A DNA stretch of 27,274 nt from a bacterium (GCA_023249935.1 JAHFBQ010000008.1:1-27274); one strand, 5' to 3'. Counted from the stretch's first letter, positions 1-9,085 are shown. Notes: generated by a model from the sequence alone, not told the origin. Program-made: numbers and translations.

Positions 1-484
1 CATCAATGTCCACTGAAATCAATTTTTCAATCAAATCATCTTCGCTTAATGCTGAGGTACCGCGAACAACGCCCTTGTGTTCAAACATCCAAGCAACAGC
101 ACCACCTTCAGCCAAGTTGCCACCCATCCGAGTAAAAACATGACGCAGATCCGCAACGGTACGATTTTTGTTGTCACTCAACGTTTCAACCATGATCGCC
201 GTACCATGCACCCCATAGCCTTCATACGTGTGGGCCTGATAAGATTCTCCCTCTACACCACCAGAACCTTTTTTGATAGCTCGCTGAATATTTTCTGCCG
301 GCATGTTTACCGACTTAGCCTTTTCAAGAATAAGGCGTAGCCGCGGGTTGCCATCCGGATCAGGGCCACCCTCTCGTGACGCCACGGTGATTTCACGTAC
401 CAGCTTGGTAAAAACCTTACCACGCTTTGCATCTTCTTTTGCCTTCTTGTGTTTAATCGTTGCCCATTTAGAATGCCCGGACAT
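1..484 (-). CDS. yebC: YebC/PmpR family protein (TACO1-like), C-terminus outside window
   Basis: The minus-strand reading begins MSGHSKWATIKHKKAKEDAKRG, the hallmark N-terminus of the YebC/PmpR/TACO1 family. It continues with KVFTKLVREI, GGPDPDGNPRLRL, a stretch matching AKSVNMPAENIQRAIKKGSG, then YEGYGVHGTAIMVE and TDNKNRT-type motifs. About 161 of the usual ~245 residues are present before the window edge. Family members are cytoplasmic and have been described as transcription regulators and, more recently, as ribosome-associated translation factors. The start is fixed by GAGGAG placed a few bases upstream of ATG. In many bacteria yebC sits beside ruvCAB; here two brnQ genes lie between it and ruvB. 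The family call is very secure; the exact role is not visible from sequence. Confidence 0.96.
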   Translation of the reverse strand, partial: MSGHSKWATIKHKKAKEDAKRGKVFTKLVREITVASREGGPDPDGNPRLRLILEKAKSVNMPAENIQRAIKKGSGGVEGESYQAHTYEGYGVHGTAIMVETLSDNKNRTVADLRHVFTRMGGNLAEGGAVAWMFEHKGVVRGTSALSEDDLIEKLISVDID

Positions 485-566
485 AGCCCACTCCTCGCAA
501 AAATAAAAAACGTAACACTGCCGCCCAGTATAACGCTAAATTCTGGACACGCAAAACCAAAAATTA

Positions 567-590
567 TGGCCCAGCGTTTCCACTGGGCCA
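567..590 (-). terminator. Intrinsic terminator of the first brnQ gene
   Basis: An 8-bp perfect stem, TGGCCCAG / CTGGGCCA, has an 8-base loop. On the minus strand it is followed by TAATTTTTGGTTTT. It lies 28 bases past the brnQ stop codon and before yebC, so yebC is probably transcribed from its own promoter. Confidence 0.75.
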
Positions 591-617
591 AGTCTCTACA
601 AAACTATTTTGTACTAG

Positions 618-1772
618 CTATATCACATATTTTAGAATCAAAGTGAAAATGAAGGTGAGCGTCACCGGCACCTTAATAATCTTCACACCACCCAGCTTGT
701 AGACCATATGCATGATCGCCAATACCACAAGAGCTGGATAGATTACGCCAAGAATAGGCAGAAGTATCTTCATGATGCCTGCAAAGCCAAGATTTGACAT
801 GATCGTCGTAAGACCAACCGCTAGCAATAACACATTGCAGTATGAAGTTTTTTCTCTAAAAAGTTCTTTATGGAGATAACTTGCAAATACAACGCTCAAT
901 GCAATCGTGGTTGTTAAACATGAAAGCGCTATCGTAACGTTAGCTAGCAACCCGCCGGCTTCTCCAAGAATCATGCGTGCGAGCACCGAGAACACATCAG
1001 CATCGGCAACACCAACCAGCTGAGATCCCCAGTAGGCAGCGACAACACAAAAACCGGCATACACTATACCAAGCAAGCTGCCACCAATAAGCCCTGCTTT
1101 CAAGCCAATCTTTGCAAGATCACGCGGCGACAATTGTTCATCTTTATCCATACCGAAGCGCAACCCGCCTAAAATCAGTCCAGAGAAGAAAATTGTTGCG
1201 AGAAGATCGCCCGTACCAAAGCCACTTTCTAAGCCCATGCTAAATGCTTGTGACGCAGACAAACCAACTTGTACAAACGGTACAGGATTAAGAAGTCCAA
1301 ATACAATGATAGCGAAAAGCAACGTCAGTTTAAGCGGCCCCAAATACTTGCCCATCAGGTCAATCACGCTGTTGCGGCGAATGGTACATGCAAAAATTAT
1401 CACAGCCGTAATCATACTGAAAATCATTAAACTCATGCCTGGCGCGTATGGCTTAAGCGCCGCATGAGACAAGGTTATGCATCGCGATGCAAATCCAAAC
1501 GGTCCAAGGAGCGCCATGCAAAAAATAATAATCAGATTGCCGGGAATTCTACCGAGACTTCCCAAGAAAATTTTATAATTACCTTCTGCAAGCATCGTTG
1601 ATACAAGCCCGATAAGCGGAATAAGTACCGCTGTTAAGACAAATCCAAGTAATCCAAACCAAACTTGATGCCCAATGTCACGCCCTAATGCTAATGGGTA
1701 CACAACATTACCAGCACCAAATAACATTGCAAACATTGCAAGACCTGCTGATATTATTCTAGATGTTTTCAT
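618..1772 (-). CDS. brnQ: Branched-chain amino acid:cation symporter, BrnQ (LIVCS) family, copy 1
   Basis: This 384-residue integral membrane protein has about twelve hydrophobic segments. It begins MKTSRIISAGLAMFAMLFGAGN, and the pattern GLAMFxMLFGAGNxVxPLxLG is the N-terminal signature of BrnQ carriers, which bring in Leu, Ile and Val with Na+ or H+. Other family-like stretches are GPFGFASRCITLSH and LSCLTTTIALSVVFASYL. I chose the ATG at 1772 because GAGG sits six bases upstream and because it aligns with the start of the adjacent paralogue. The longer frame would open with a TTG and add 19 residues unlike the family. It lies 100 bases downstream of a second brnQ on the same strand, with no obvious terminator between them, so the two may be co-transcribed. 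Importing host amino acids would suit an auxotrophic, host-dependent cell (inference). Confidence 0.9.
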   Translation of the reverse strand: MKTSRIISAGLAMFAMLFGAGNVVYPLALGRDIGHQVWFGLLGFVLTAVLIPLIGLVSTMLAEGNYKIFLGSLGRIPGNLIIIFCMALLGPFGFASRCITLSHAALKPYAPGMSLMIFSMITAVIIFACTIRRNSVIDLMGKYLGPLKLTLLFAIIVFGLLNPVPFVQVGLSASQAFSMGLESGFGTGDLLATIFFSGLILGGLRFGMDKDEQLSPRDLAKIGLKAGLIGGSLLGIVYAGFCVVAAYWGSQLVGVADADVFSVLARMILGEAGGLLANVTIALSCLTTTIALSVVFASYLHKELFREKTSYCNVLLLAVGLTTIMSNLGFAGIMKILLPILGVIYPALVVLAIMHMVYKLGGVKIIKVPVTLTFIFTLILKYVI

Positions 1773-1872
1773 TCTAATCCTCATAGTAACATGATGTGCA
1801 GCTGCAATTGCTACGCCAAAACGACGCAACTACTCTACCACATCTTTTAAATTATTCAAATTGAATAGGGAA

Positions 1873-3078
1873 CTATTGCCGCTGATTTGACTGCATTGCC
1901 GCTCGCCGCGCCGCTGCCACTCGTTGTTGTACCTCGTGATGCCGTTCGCTACCAAAAAATCGATCTACCACATGGCGCTCGTCGCGCTTGGCGCGAGGAA
2001 CACGCAGCTTAAGGCCGATTACTGCACAGGCAAGCAAAATAACCACGGGATACAAGATGAGAACAACTGGCTCTACTGCCCTTGTAAGCCCATCAAAGCC
2101 AGCAAATGACATACCGGTTGCCAGCAAACAAGTCACCAACAAGTAGCGACCATACGGCCACTCATACTGTCTGAACATATGCTCCAAATAGCGAGCAACT
2201 GCAGCAGAAAGCACTACCGCCGTAGTCAAACAGGTCACCAAGACAATGGTTGTCGCAACGATGTGGCCATGCCCCCCAAGCACATGTACAGCAAGTACCG
2301 TCAATAACTCGTCAGATCCAATTGAAGCAAGCACCGAAGCAAAGCGCGCTGCTGACAAAGCAAATCCGGCATAAACCAGACTCAATGCCAACCCTCCAAT
2401 GCACCCAATCTGCACCGTTTTTTTGACAATCCCATTGAGCGCCGTTCGATCATCACCATAGATAATCCATGGCATTGAAATCGACATCAAACCGGTAATA
2501 ACCAGCGCCGCAAGCAGGTCCATAGTCTCATAACCAGCAACCAGACCCTCAATGAACGGATGACTCACTGCTTCTACAGCTGGAGCACCTGGCAATGTCA
2601 GACACTTAAATACCAAAAATCCAATCATCGCAAGCTTAAGCGGCCCAAAAAATCGCCCAAATGCTTTGACAATGAGTGCTGGCCAATAAGCACCAACAAA
2701 AACTACCACACTTGCTACAGAGCTAAAAGCAACCATATTCATTGATGGAATAATCGACCTCAGCGTTCCATATGACAATAAAATACATCGCGGAATGGCA
2801 CAGAGTGGCCCAATCAGTAGCATGATCAAAAAAACCATGGCCGCTCCCGGTATATCACCAAGATATTTGAGCAACCTACTAAAATCGCCACCACATAAGA
2901 CCGTAGCAACAAATCCTAAGATTGGTAGCAGTACAGCGGTCAGCGCGAAGCCAAGCAATGCCAACCAAATATGGCCGCCACAATGCCTTCCCAAAACCAA
3001 TGGAAACACAATGTTGCCAGCACCAAAAAGCATGGTAAACATCGCCAAGCCAAGCGAAACAATCGTTTCTCTCTTCAT
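1873..3078 (-). CDS. brnQ: Branched-chain amino acid:cation symporter, BrnQ (LIVCS) family, copy 2
   Basis: This 401-residue membrane protein begins MKRETIVSLGLAMFTMLFGAGN and is collinear with copy 1 through GRHCGGHIWLALLGFALTAVLLP, GPLCAIPRCILLSYGTLR and a conserved CLTTAVVLSAAVARYLEH. The two proteins are clearly diverged paralogues. Copy 2 differs by a hydrophilic, Arg/His/Gln-rich C-terminal tail of about 45 residues after the last membrane segment, ending QQRVAAARRAAMQSNQRQ. That tail is absent from copy 1 and would be expected on one face of the membrane. AGGG lies seven bases before the ATG. It is upstream of copy 1 in transcription order. Two copies may differ in substrate preference or affinity; the sequence alone does not say which. 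Confidence 0.9.
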   Translation of the reverse strand: MKRETIVSLGLAMFTMLFGAGNIVFPLVLGRHCGGHIWLALLGFALTAVLLPILGFVATVLCGGDFSRLLKYLGDIPGAAMVFLIMLLIGPLCAIPRCILLSYGTLRSIIPSMNMVAFSSVASVVVFVGAYWPALIVKAFGRFFGPLKLAMIGFLVFKCLTLPGAPAVEAVSHPFIEGLVAGYETMDLLAALVITGLMSISMPWIIYGDDRTALNGIVKKTVQIGCIGGLALSLVYAGFALSAARFASVLASIGSDELLTVLAVHVLGGHGHIVATTIVLVTCLTTAVVLSAAVARYLEHMFRQYEWPYGRYLLVTCLLATGMSFAGFDGLTRAVEPVVLILYPVVILLACAVIGLKLRVPRAKRDERHVVDRFFGSERHHEVQQRVAAARRAAMQSNQRQ

Positions 3079-3315
3079 AGCCTATCCCTGGCTAAATCAA
3101 CTTCACAAATCTTAAATGAACGACAGTATCTACGGATTACTACGCCATTGAGACGTTGTTGTACCGCATATGATAAATTAGTGCCTGAACGGCAAACGTG
3201 GCAACTAGCGTCGTATGCACGATGGCGCGACAGCATGACCACTGTTTTGATAGTGTCGACACAAGAATGGTCGACGAAATTTTAAACCCTACAAAGCCCC
3301 CCACGGACTCACTTA

Positions 3316-3459
3316 CTTGAACTATACCCAAGTGCCTCCCAGATCCTCTGCTCGGCACCCCTCCAGGGCCATGGCATTGTAATACCATCGCATTCCTTCC
3401 TGTTTAAGAGATGAACAAAATTACACTGATGCCAATCGTAAAGGAATTCGTAGTTCAAG
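3316..3459. ncRNA. Candidate structured RNA in a gene-free interval
   Basis: The 409 bases between brnQ copy 2 and ruvB (3079-3487) hold no convincing protein gene. Inside them, nested inverted repeats could form a closed multibranch fold. An outer 9-bp stem pairs 3316-3324 with 3451-3459 (CTTGAACTA/TAGTTCAAG). An inner 7-bp stem pairs 3392-3398 with 3441-3447 (ATTCCTT/AAGGAAT). Two small hairpins lie between: 3332-3336 with 3354-3358, and 3371-3376 with 3383-3388. I compared it by eye with 5S, SRP, 6S, tmRNA and RNase P signatures and found no match. The strand is unknown; minus would match its neighbours. A 10-bp palindrome GTGTCGACAC lies nearby at 3253-3262. Confidence is low because short stems arise by chance. 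Confidence 0.28.
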
Positions 3460-3487
3460 GCAAGAGTTAAAAAAATTGAATCAAGTA

Positions 3488-4528
3488 TCATTCATTGAAC
3501 AGGTATTGCTGCTCAGTCAAGTTTTCCTTCAAAATATTTTTGCGCAAAAACAGTATCTTTTTCGGTGCAATCTGTCGACCTCGCGGCGACTTAATAATAA
3601 ACCCTTTACGAATCAAAAAGGGCTCAACCACATCTTCAAGCGTATCGCGATCTTCCCCCGTCATCGCAGCAAGCGTTTCAACACCCGCTGGCCCCCCATC
3701 AAAATCATGTAAGAGCATCGTCAAATACAGACGATCAATTTTGTTCAACCCATGCTCATCGATATCAAGAAACTGCAAGGCATATTTCACCACCTGCATA
3801 TCAATAACAGCATGCTTGTACACTTGGGCAACATCCCGTACGCGCCGTAAAATACGCTTAACAATCCGCGGCGTACCGCGTGCGCGCCGGCCCAACTCCA
3901 CTGCCGCATCAGGCACAATTGGCATCCCCAAAAATTCCGCGTTCTGCATCGTAATCGCCGCCAACTCATCATCAGTATAAAAATCAAGCCGCTCAACAAT
4001 CCCAAAACGCGTCTGTAACGGCGCAGACAACAACCCTGTTTTTGTCGTAGCACCCACCAGAGTAAACGGCTGCAGTGGCAAACGAATCGATTTAGCTCCA
4101 GCACCCTGCCCAATGATCACGTCCACAGCAAACTGCTCCATCGCTGTGTATAAAATTTCTTCCACATTTTTTGGCAAGCGATGAATCTCATCAATAAAAA
4201 ATACTTCGCGCGCCTGCAAACTTGACAACATTGCCACCAGGTCCCCGGTGCGTTCAATCACCGGCGCACTCGTAATGCGCAGGTTGACACCAAGCTCTTT
4301 GGCAACCACACGCGCAAGCGTAGTTTTGCCCAGCCCCGGCGGCCCAAAAAGAAGCATATGATCTAAAGCCTCTTCACGCATTTTACTTGCTTGAACATAC
4401 ACGCTTAACTTCTCTTTGATCGCCCCCTGCCCAAGGTACTGATCAAACTGCGAAGGCTCAAAAGAATGAACCTTATCTTCAGCCGCTTCTTGAAGATTAA
4501 GAAGTTCAAATGGATTTTCCATGGTCAT
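3488..4528 (-). CDS. ruvB: Holliday junction branch-migration ATPase RuvB
   Basis: This 346-residue protein is the usual RuvB length. RuvB forms hexameric rings that drive branch migration of Holliday junctions together with RuvA, before RuvC resolves them. Visible motifs are the N-terminal FDQYLGQGAIKEKL, Walker A GPPGLGKTT (62-70), Walker B FFIDEIHRL (110-118), sensor 1 in LVGATTKTGLLSAPL followed by the arginine-finger region QTRFG (157-176), and a C-terminal winged-helix region with GGPAGVETLA and a conserved EPFLIRKGFI. The start ATG at 4528 has AGGAG seven bases upstream; a second ATG lies two codons in. ruvA and ruvC are not in the window. The gene ends with TGA. Confidence 0.98.
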   Translation of the reverse strand: MTMENPFELLNLQEAAEDKVHSFEPSQFDQYLGQGAIKEKLSVYVQASKMREEALDHMLLFGPPGLGKTTLARVVAKELGVNLRITSAPVIERTGDLVAMLSSLQAREVFFIDEIHRLPKNVEEILYTAMEQFAVDVIIGQGAGAKSIRLPLQPFTLVGATTKTGLLSAPLQTRFGIVERLDFYTDDELAAITMQNAEFLGMPIVPDAAVELGRRARGTPRIVKRILRRVRDVAQVYKHAVIDMQVVKYALQFLDIDEHGLNKIDRLYLTMLLHDFDGGPAGVETLAAMTGEDRDTLEDVVEPFLIRKGFIIKSPRGRQIAPKKILFLRKNILKENLTEQQYLFNE

Positions 4529-4650
4529 GATTTATCTCCTGCTGCAATGAAAGCAAAAGCAGTGTAACAAAACAATGATGGCGACAAAATAAAAATGTCA
4601 TATGCTTCTTTAACACCATCGGGTAGGCTATACAGCAACTTTTAGAAAAA

Positions 4651-4680
4651 GGATGGTCCCGGATCAAGTCCGGAATGACA
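4651..4680. repeat. Dispersed palindromic repeat, partial copy
   Basis: The segment GGATGGTCCCGGATCAAGTC followed by CGGAATGACA contains the small inverted pair CCGGA/TCCGG. The 19 bases GATCAAGTCCGGAATGACA recur exactly at 9048-9066. An ATG inside this repeat could open a longer frame for the downstream peptidase, but it is repeat sequence and is not the likely start. Confidence 0.65.
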
Positions 4681-4701
4681 GATAATGAAGAGGATGTTCT
4701 A

Positions 4702-6906
4702 ATGCGTAAAAATTTTTACCACATAGCAGCATGTTTTACCTTGTCTGCTTTTGCAGGTCACTGCGGACAGACTAAACAGGGAGATTCCACTATGCTTTCG
4801 CCAGCACCATCAGATGTCACAATCACCCACGAAATGGCTTTTGAATTCGGTGAACATATCGCCGAGACCTACAACAAACTCTCACCACAAGAACGCATTA
4901 TGGTGTACTACCTTCAGCGCGCAGGTGCGGCCTGTACGCCGGTGTACATAGATCATCTACACCGCCATGGATTGCGCCTCATCAATCTATTCGACACTTT
5001 ACGTCAACACGCAGAAGCCCTACAAGCAACTACTCTCTCTTTTGATGTAGCCACATTTAATAAAGAAGTGTCGGACTTCCTCCTCTATCTGCTCGCTAAC
5101 CATGGCCAATACTTCCAACGCGAACACGGTGATGAAAAGCGCACCCCTGCACGTATCGGCTTAACGACACTCACCAAAGAAAATGTTATCGCTGCATTCA
5201 ACGCACTAGAACTACTAGAAGACGCAGCCTTTGTTGCGGAACATACCGCTATTATTTTTGATGCAAAGACAGAACCATCACTCAATGTCCCCGGCAGTAT
5301 CGAAAAAAGCGCCGTAAATTTTTACGCCAAAGGATTTACAGAGGCTGACTACCAAACACTCCCCGCCGACAAGCGTAGCAACCTAAACACCTACTTCTCT
5401 GTTGACGTCGTTGATGGTAAGCGCGTACCAATGGTTGAAGCGTTTGCAGTCGGACAACGTTACAATGATGAGCTGAGTGAGGCATGCAGCTGGCTCACGA
5501 AAGCACATGCCCTTGCATTGCAACACCCACAAACATTCGATACCCATTTCGCAAACAGTCTTGAGCTCATGATCAAATATCTGCAAACCGGCAACGAAGA
5601 ACTGTTCAAGCAGCACTCAATCGAATGGCTAAAAACAAACAGCAACATTGATTACTGCTTCGGCTTTATCGAATGTTACCACGACCCTAAAGGGGTTCGT
5701 TCTTCATTCCAAGCTGAAGTAACGGTAAAGACACTGGACATCTCTGCACTCAATAAGTTGCTGCCCGCTATTGAAGCTACACTACCATTCCCGTCAGAAT
5801 TCAAACGGGATGGCGTAGAAGATGGTACCGCATCCATTCCAAACGCTTCAATCAACGTCAAGCTGTACGGTACTGGTGGCCTTGGTCCTGTATCATGCAC
5901 CGCAGCATACTGTCTACCAAACTATGAAGAAATTCGCGCAACTCACGGCTCAAAACAGATCATTTACCCTTCAGGCAAAGGCCTCGCGCAACGCTTAAAA
6001 CCAGACCTAGCACGCCGTCTCTTTGCTTTAAAAGAACGCGCTGAGTGGGCAGCAAAGCATGATCCAGACGGTAAGCTTTCCAACGATGTCTGGGATGTCC
6101 AATGCATTCTGCATGAAACCATCGGCCACGCCAGCGGCAAACTTGCAACACACACATTCAAAGCCGGCGACACCATGACAATTGAAGGCAAGACATACAA
6201 GGTTGGCGATACCATCCCAGTTACTAACAAAAACATTTCAGAATTTTTAAGTGGCTATGAAAGTGCGCTTGAAGAGATGCGTGCAGAAATTGTTGCGTTA
6301 TATGTCAGCACAGAACATCTCGATACACTCTTACAAGCAGGCTTTTTGACAAAATGGCTCGATCTTATGTCAAAAGATGAACTGCAAGATCGCCTCACAC
6401 TCGGTATGGCCAAAGCCGGCATAAGCCGCCTCATGCAGTTAAGTGACAATGCCACCCAAGTCACAGGTGCTCATGCGCAGGCAAACTGCACCATCACCAA
6501 CTACCTTATTGAGCATGGTGGTCTTGACATGGTCGAAGAACTACTGGAAGTAGAAGGTAAACAGTTCACCGTACTTGGCTTGAGAATTAAAGATCGCGAG
6601 AAGACAAGAGAACTCGTCAAAGAACTGATGCTCAAAGTCCAAAACATAAAATCGACCGGCGATACCCAAGGCGTAGCTCATCTCATCGACACCTATGGCA
6701 CCAAAATCCGCAACCCCAACTACCCACGCTACCTACGTGAGTGCCGCGAACACCTGGTTGGTAAAGTTAAGGCCTCCGTCGTGATTTACCCAGTGTTTGA
6801 ACCGGTGGTTGACCACCTAGGCAATGTTGTCGATTGTAAAGCTTCTTGGCCACAAAACTTCCTCGATGGTTACAGCAAGACACATCCTCAAATTATTCAG
6901 GAATAA
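4702..6906 (+). CDS. Exported dipeptidyl-peptidase III (zinc peptidase family M49)
   Basis: This 734-residue protein has the two diagnostic M49 motifs: the zinc site HETIGH (471-476), matching HEXXGH, and the third ligand plus neighbours in EEMRAE (524-529), matching EECRAE/D. Both sit in family-like contexts (HETIGHASGKL and SGYESALEEMRAEIVALYV). M49 enzymes release dipeptides from the N-terminus of short peptides. I chose the ATG at 4702 because GAGG lies eight bases upstream, and the earlier in-frame ATG at 4675 is inside a dispersed repeat. The chosen start gives a signal-like N-terminus, MRKNFYHIAACFTLSAFAGH, with a plausible cleavage after AFA; a Cys follows closely, but the lipobox is poor. 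Most known DPP III enzymes are cytosolic, so export is notable. It probably supplies peptide nutrients in the periplasm or outside (inference). The gene is divergent from ruvB and followed at 94 bases by the MutS-like gene. Confidence 0.9.
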   Translation: MRKNFYHIAACFTLSAFAGHCGQTKQGDSTMLSPAPSDVTITHEMAFEFGEHIAETYNKLSPQERIMVYYLQRAGAACTPVYIDHLHRHGLRLINLFDTLRQHAEALQATTLSFDVATFNKEVSDFLLYLLANHGQYFQREHGDEKRTPARIGLTTLTKENVIAAFNALELLEDAAFVAEHTAIIFDAKTEPSLNVPGSIEKSAVNFYAKGFTEADYQTLPADKRSNLNTYFSVDVVDGKRVPMVEAFAVGQRYNDELSEACSWLTKAHALALQHPQTFDTHFANSLELMIKYLQTGNEELFKQHSIEWLKTNSNIDYCFGFIECYHDPKGVRSSFQAEVTVKTLDISALNKLLPAIEATLPFPSEFKRDGVEDGTASIPNASINVKLYGTGGLGPVSCTAAYCLPNYEEIRATHGSKQIIYPSGKGLAQRLKPDLARRLFALKERAEWAAKHDPDGKLSNDVWDVQCILHETIGHASGKLATHTFKAGDTMTIEGKTYKVGDTIPVTNKNISEFLSGYESALEEMRAEIVALYVSTEHLDTLLQAGFLTKWLDLMSKDELQDRLTLGMAKAGISRLMQLSDNATQVTGAHAQANCTITNYLIEHGGLDMVEELLEVEGKQFTVLGLRIKDREKTRELVKELMLKVQNIKSTGDTQGVAHLIDTYGTKIRNPNYPRYLRECREHLVGKVKASVVIYPVFEPVVDHLGNVVDCKASWPQNFLDGYSKTHPQIIQE

Positions 6907-6949
6907 ACGACCAGGCTGATGACAAAGCCCTGAAATTATGCCACGATTA

Positions 6950-6972
6950 GCCTCCTCTTCACACGGGGAGGC
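6950..6972 (+). terminator. Possible weak terminator or attenuator between peptidase and MutS-like genes
   Basis: An 8-bp stem, GCCTCCTC / GGGGAGGC with one G-U pair and a 7-base loop, is followed by CAGGTATCTTTT. The T tract is short and offset, so readthrough into the next gene is likely. It lies 29 bases before the downstream ATG. Confidence 0.45.
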
Positions 6973-7000
6973 CAGGTATCTTTTCAAGGAAAGAATTAAC

Positions 7001-8839
7001 ATGCAACTAATAATAGCCTCATTACTATTTGTAACTTTATTCAACGTTGTCAGTAGTACGCAAGCATCAGTCATCACCCCTATAGAAGCACTTGATCTTG
7101 AGCTTGTATCGCGCAACAACGGCGAACCTGGCGGGATCATGCCTGTCATCGATCGAACCATCTCAAAAGTTGGTCACCAGGCGCTTAAAAACTTACTCGT
7201 CAACCCAATAACCGATATAGAAACTCTGGAGGCTCGCCAAGCATTGGTCATGGCACTTCAGAACAAAGAACTCAGCAAAAAAATTCAAGCGCAGCTTGTA
7301 ATCATTAAGCAACATGAAGATGCGTTGCAACGCTGTTTCGACAAAGCATCTCGTGAACAACTTGCCACGGTATTGAAAAAGAATTATTTCCGTTGGGGCA
7401 GACTACAAGGGCTTAATGAATCACAAATCGCACTTGATGTTCTACACCTTTTTGAGTTTGCTTCATTGTTTGGTCCGTTAATCGAACATATGATTCTGCA
7501 CTTTGCGCTCAACTACCTGTCTGAAAGAATAGAACCTCAAACCAACCACGATCATGCTCATCATTCGCACTGCGACCATGATCATGATTGTGGGCATAAT
7601 CACGACCATAGCCATCAACACCATCATGACCATGGAGAAGATCATGCATGCGTTGATTGCTTACTCAAAACAGACGATAAAACCGCACCATCAACTAAAG
7701 TCCTTTTTAACATCATTAAAGTCGGACACTTTGCTTTCCATCTGTTCAACATCAAAGAAATGGTTGACCACCTGGTATATAAAGCCGACATCATTGACCT
7801 TATTCACCAAGAATTGATTAGCGTACATGCATGCATTAAAGCCAGCGCCACCATCGGCGACCTCTTGGCAAAAGCAAATCTGCCTATCCAGAAAGCAGCA
7901 ATCAATGCTGATATTTTAATCTCACTTTGCGGCACGCATACTGAATTAGTGTTACAAAGCCTTGATCCAAATTTTGCCGCACATGGCACCAACAACCTCA
8001 AACTCTTCTCTCGCGTTGGACCGACATTAGCTGTCTATGAGTCATTTGGAAAACAAGCGGAACTGATCAACGATATTATGGCTGCCGCAGGATCTATTGA
8101 TGCAATGCTCAGCATGAGCACACTGCTTGAACAACATAATCAATACTCATTTGTACAATACAAGGCTGGTAATCAGCCATACATTGAACTTAAAGAGTTC
8201 ATTCATCCGCAGCTCACTGGACCAGAAGCTGTGGCAAACTCTATTATTTTAGATAAAGAAACGGGTAGTCACCGACTCGTCATAACCGGACCAAACAAGG
8301 CCGGTAAATCAAGCGTCACCAAGGCAATCGCCGTCAACCTCGTGTTAGCACAAACCTTTGGAATTACTGCTGCAAAAAAAGCTGTTATTACACCAGTTCA
8401 TCGCATCATCACGTACATCAACATCTTGGACAATTTGGCAGAAAATAGCTCAATGTTCTTGGCTGAGATCATACGCGCAGACCAAGCCATTCTAGAGCTA
8501 ACCGCGCTAGATCACACGGTCCCCACGTTTGCGTTGTTTGATGATTCGCTGTTCCGCAGCACGCAACCAGCAGAAGGCGAAGTTGCCGCTTACAAGTTTG
8601 TAAAAAAGATTGTTGAGTTATTACGCTGCACCACACTCGTGGTCACCCACTTTGAAAAGCTTACGCAACTAGAAGCTGAAACAGGTGGGAAAATTCATAA
8701 CTACAAAGTTGGCCTCGTTCCCGCTCACAACGGTAAAACTTTGAGCACCTTCAAACTTGAACGTGGCATTAGCCCGCGCGATGAAATCTTTTGCATCGTC
8801 TGCGGTGATGACTATCAATCTGATCTGCTTACTGCTTAA
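7001..8839 (+). CDS. Exported MutS-family ATPase with a His/Cys-rich insertion
   Basis: This 612-residue protein combines a MutS core region (GIMPVIDRTISKVGHQALKNLLVNPITDIETLEAR, about 45-80, comparable to MutS domain III) with a C-terminal MutS ATPase domain. Walker A is GPNKAGKSS (430-438; usually GPNMGGKST), Walker B is FALFDD (510-515; the usual DE is DD), and VVTHF is present. The N-terminal mismatch-binding domain is absent. Residues 182-220 form an extraordinary insertion with 16 His and 4 Cys in 39 residues, suggesting metal binding. The ATG at 7001 has AAGGA upstream and opens a signal peptide, MQLIIASLLFVTLFNVVSS, with cleavage near TQAS. An earlier in-frame ATG at 6938 would bury the signal and lacks a good ribosome site. 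A mismatch-repair role outside the cytoplasm makes no sense, so the function is unknown. Confidence 0.85.
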   Translation: MQLIIASLLFVTLFNVVSSTQASVITPIEALDLELVSRNNGEPGGIMPVIDRTISKVGHQALKNLLVNPITDIETLEARQALVMALQNKELSKKIQAQLVIIKQHEDALQRCFDKASREQLATVLKKNYFRWGRLQGLNESQIALDVLHLFEFASLFGPLIEHMILHFALNYLSERIEPQTNHDHAHHSHCDHDHDCGHNHDHSHQHHHDHGEDHACVDCLLKTDDKTAPSTKVLFNIIKVGHFAFHLFNIKEMVDHLVYKADIIDLIHQELISVHACIKASATIGDLLAKANLPIQKAAINADILISLCGTHTELVLQSLDPNFAAHGTNNLKLFSRVGPTLAVYESFGKQAELINDIMAAAGSIDAMLSMSTLLEQHNQYSFVQYKAGNQPYIELKEFIHPQLTGPEAVANSIILDKETGSHRLVITGPNKAGKSSVTKAIAVNLVLAQTFGITAAKKAVITPVHRIITYINILDNLAENSSMFLAEIIRADQAILELTALDHTVPTFALFDDSLFRSTQPAEGEVAAYKFVKKIVELLRCTTLVVTHFEKLTQLEAETGGKIHNYKVGLVPAHNGKTLSTFKLERGISPRDEIFCIVCGDDYQSDLLTA

Positions 8840-8850
8840 TAATTTTTGAT

Positions 8851-8897
8851 AATACAGATACGAGGCGCTGTAAAACACAGCGCCTCGTATCTGTATT
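8851..8897. terminator. Strong 21-bp hairpin terminator
   Basis: A perfect 21-bp inverted repeat (8851-8871 with 8877-8897, loop AAAAC) starts 12 bases after the MutS-like stop codon. The T-rich stretch on either side is modest, but the stem is very stable and almost symmetrical, so it could act in both directions. Confidence 0.75.
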
Positions 8898-9038
8898 GAC
8901 ATACTGACCTCAAACCATACCCAGCCAATCCAGAATTATTTCCCCCTGAAATAAAACCCCTTCAAAAGCCAACCAATTCCCCCTTTTGTACATGAAGCCC
9001 GTACCTGATAAGGTAAATGAATGTTTAGTTTTCGGATT

Positions 9039-9085
9039 GGATCCCAGATCAAGTCCGGAATGACAAGTTGTAGACTGGGATGACA
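9039..9085. repeat. Dispersed palindromic repeat, split copy
   Basis: GGATCCCAG and CTGGGATGACA flank the piece GATCAAGTCCGGAATGACA, which is identical to that at 4662-4680. The arms ATCCCAG (9041-9047) and CTGGGAT (9075-9081) are inverted. It looks like one repeat interrupted by, or recombined with, another. It lies just upstream of the hydrolase gene. Confidence 0.65.

Noticed and set aside
3316..3459. Candidate RNA considered as 5S rRNA or SRP RNA
   Set aside because: A GATGGTA stretch and a GGAAGGAA stretch occur on the minus strand, but the surrounding conserved helices and order of both RNA classes are missing.
3140..3491. Two overlapping short minus-strand frames (60 and 82 codons) between brnQ and ruvB
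   Set aside because: They overlap each other in different frames, and neither resembles a protein family or has a clear ribosome site. The interval looks noncoding.
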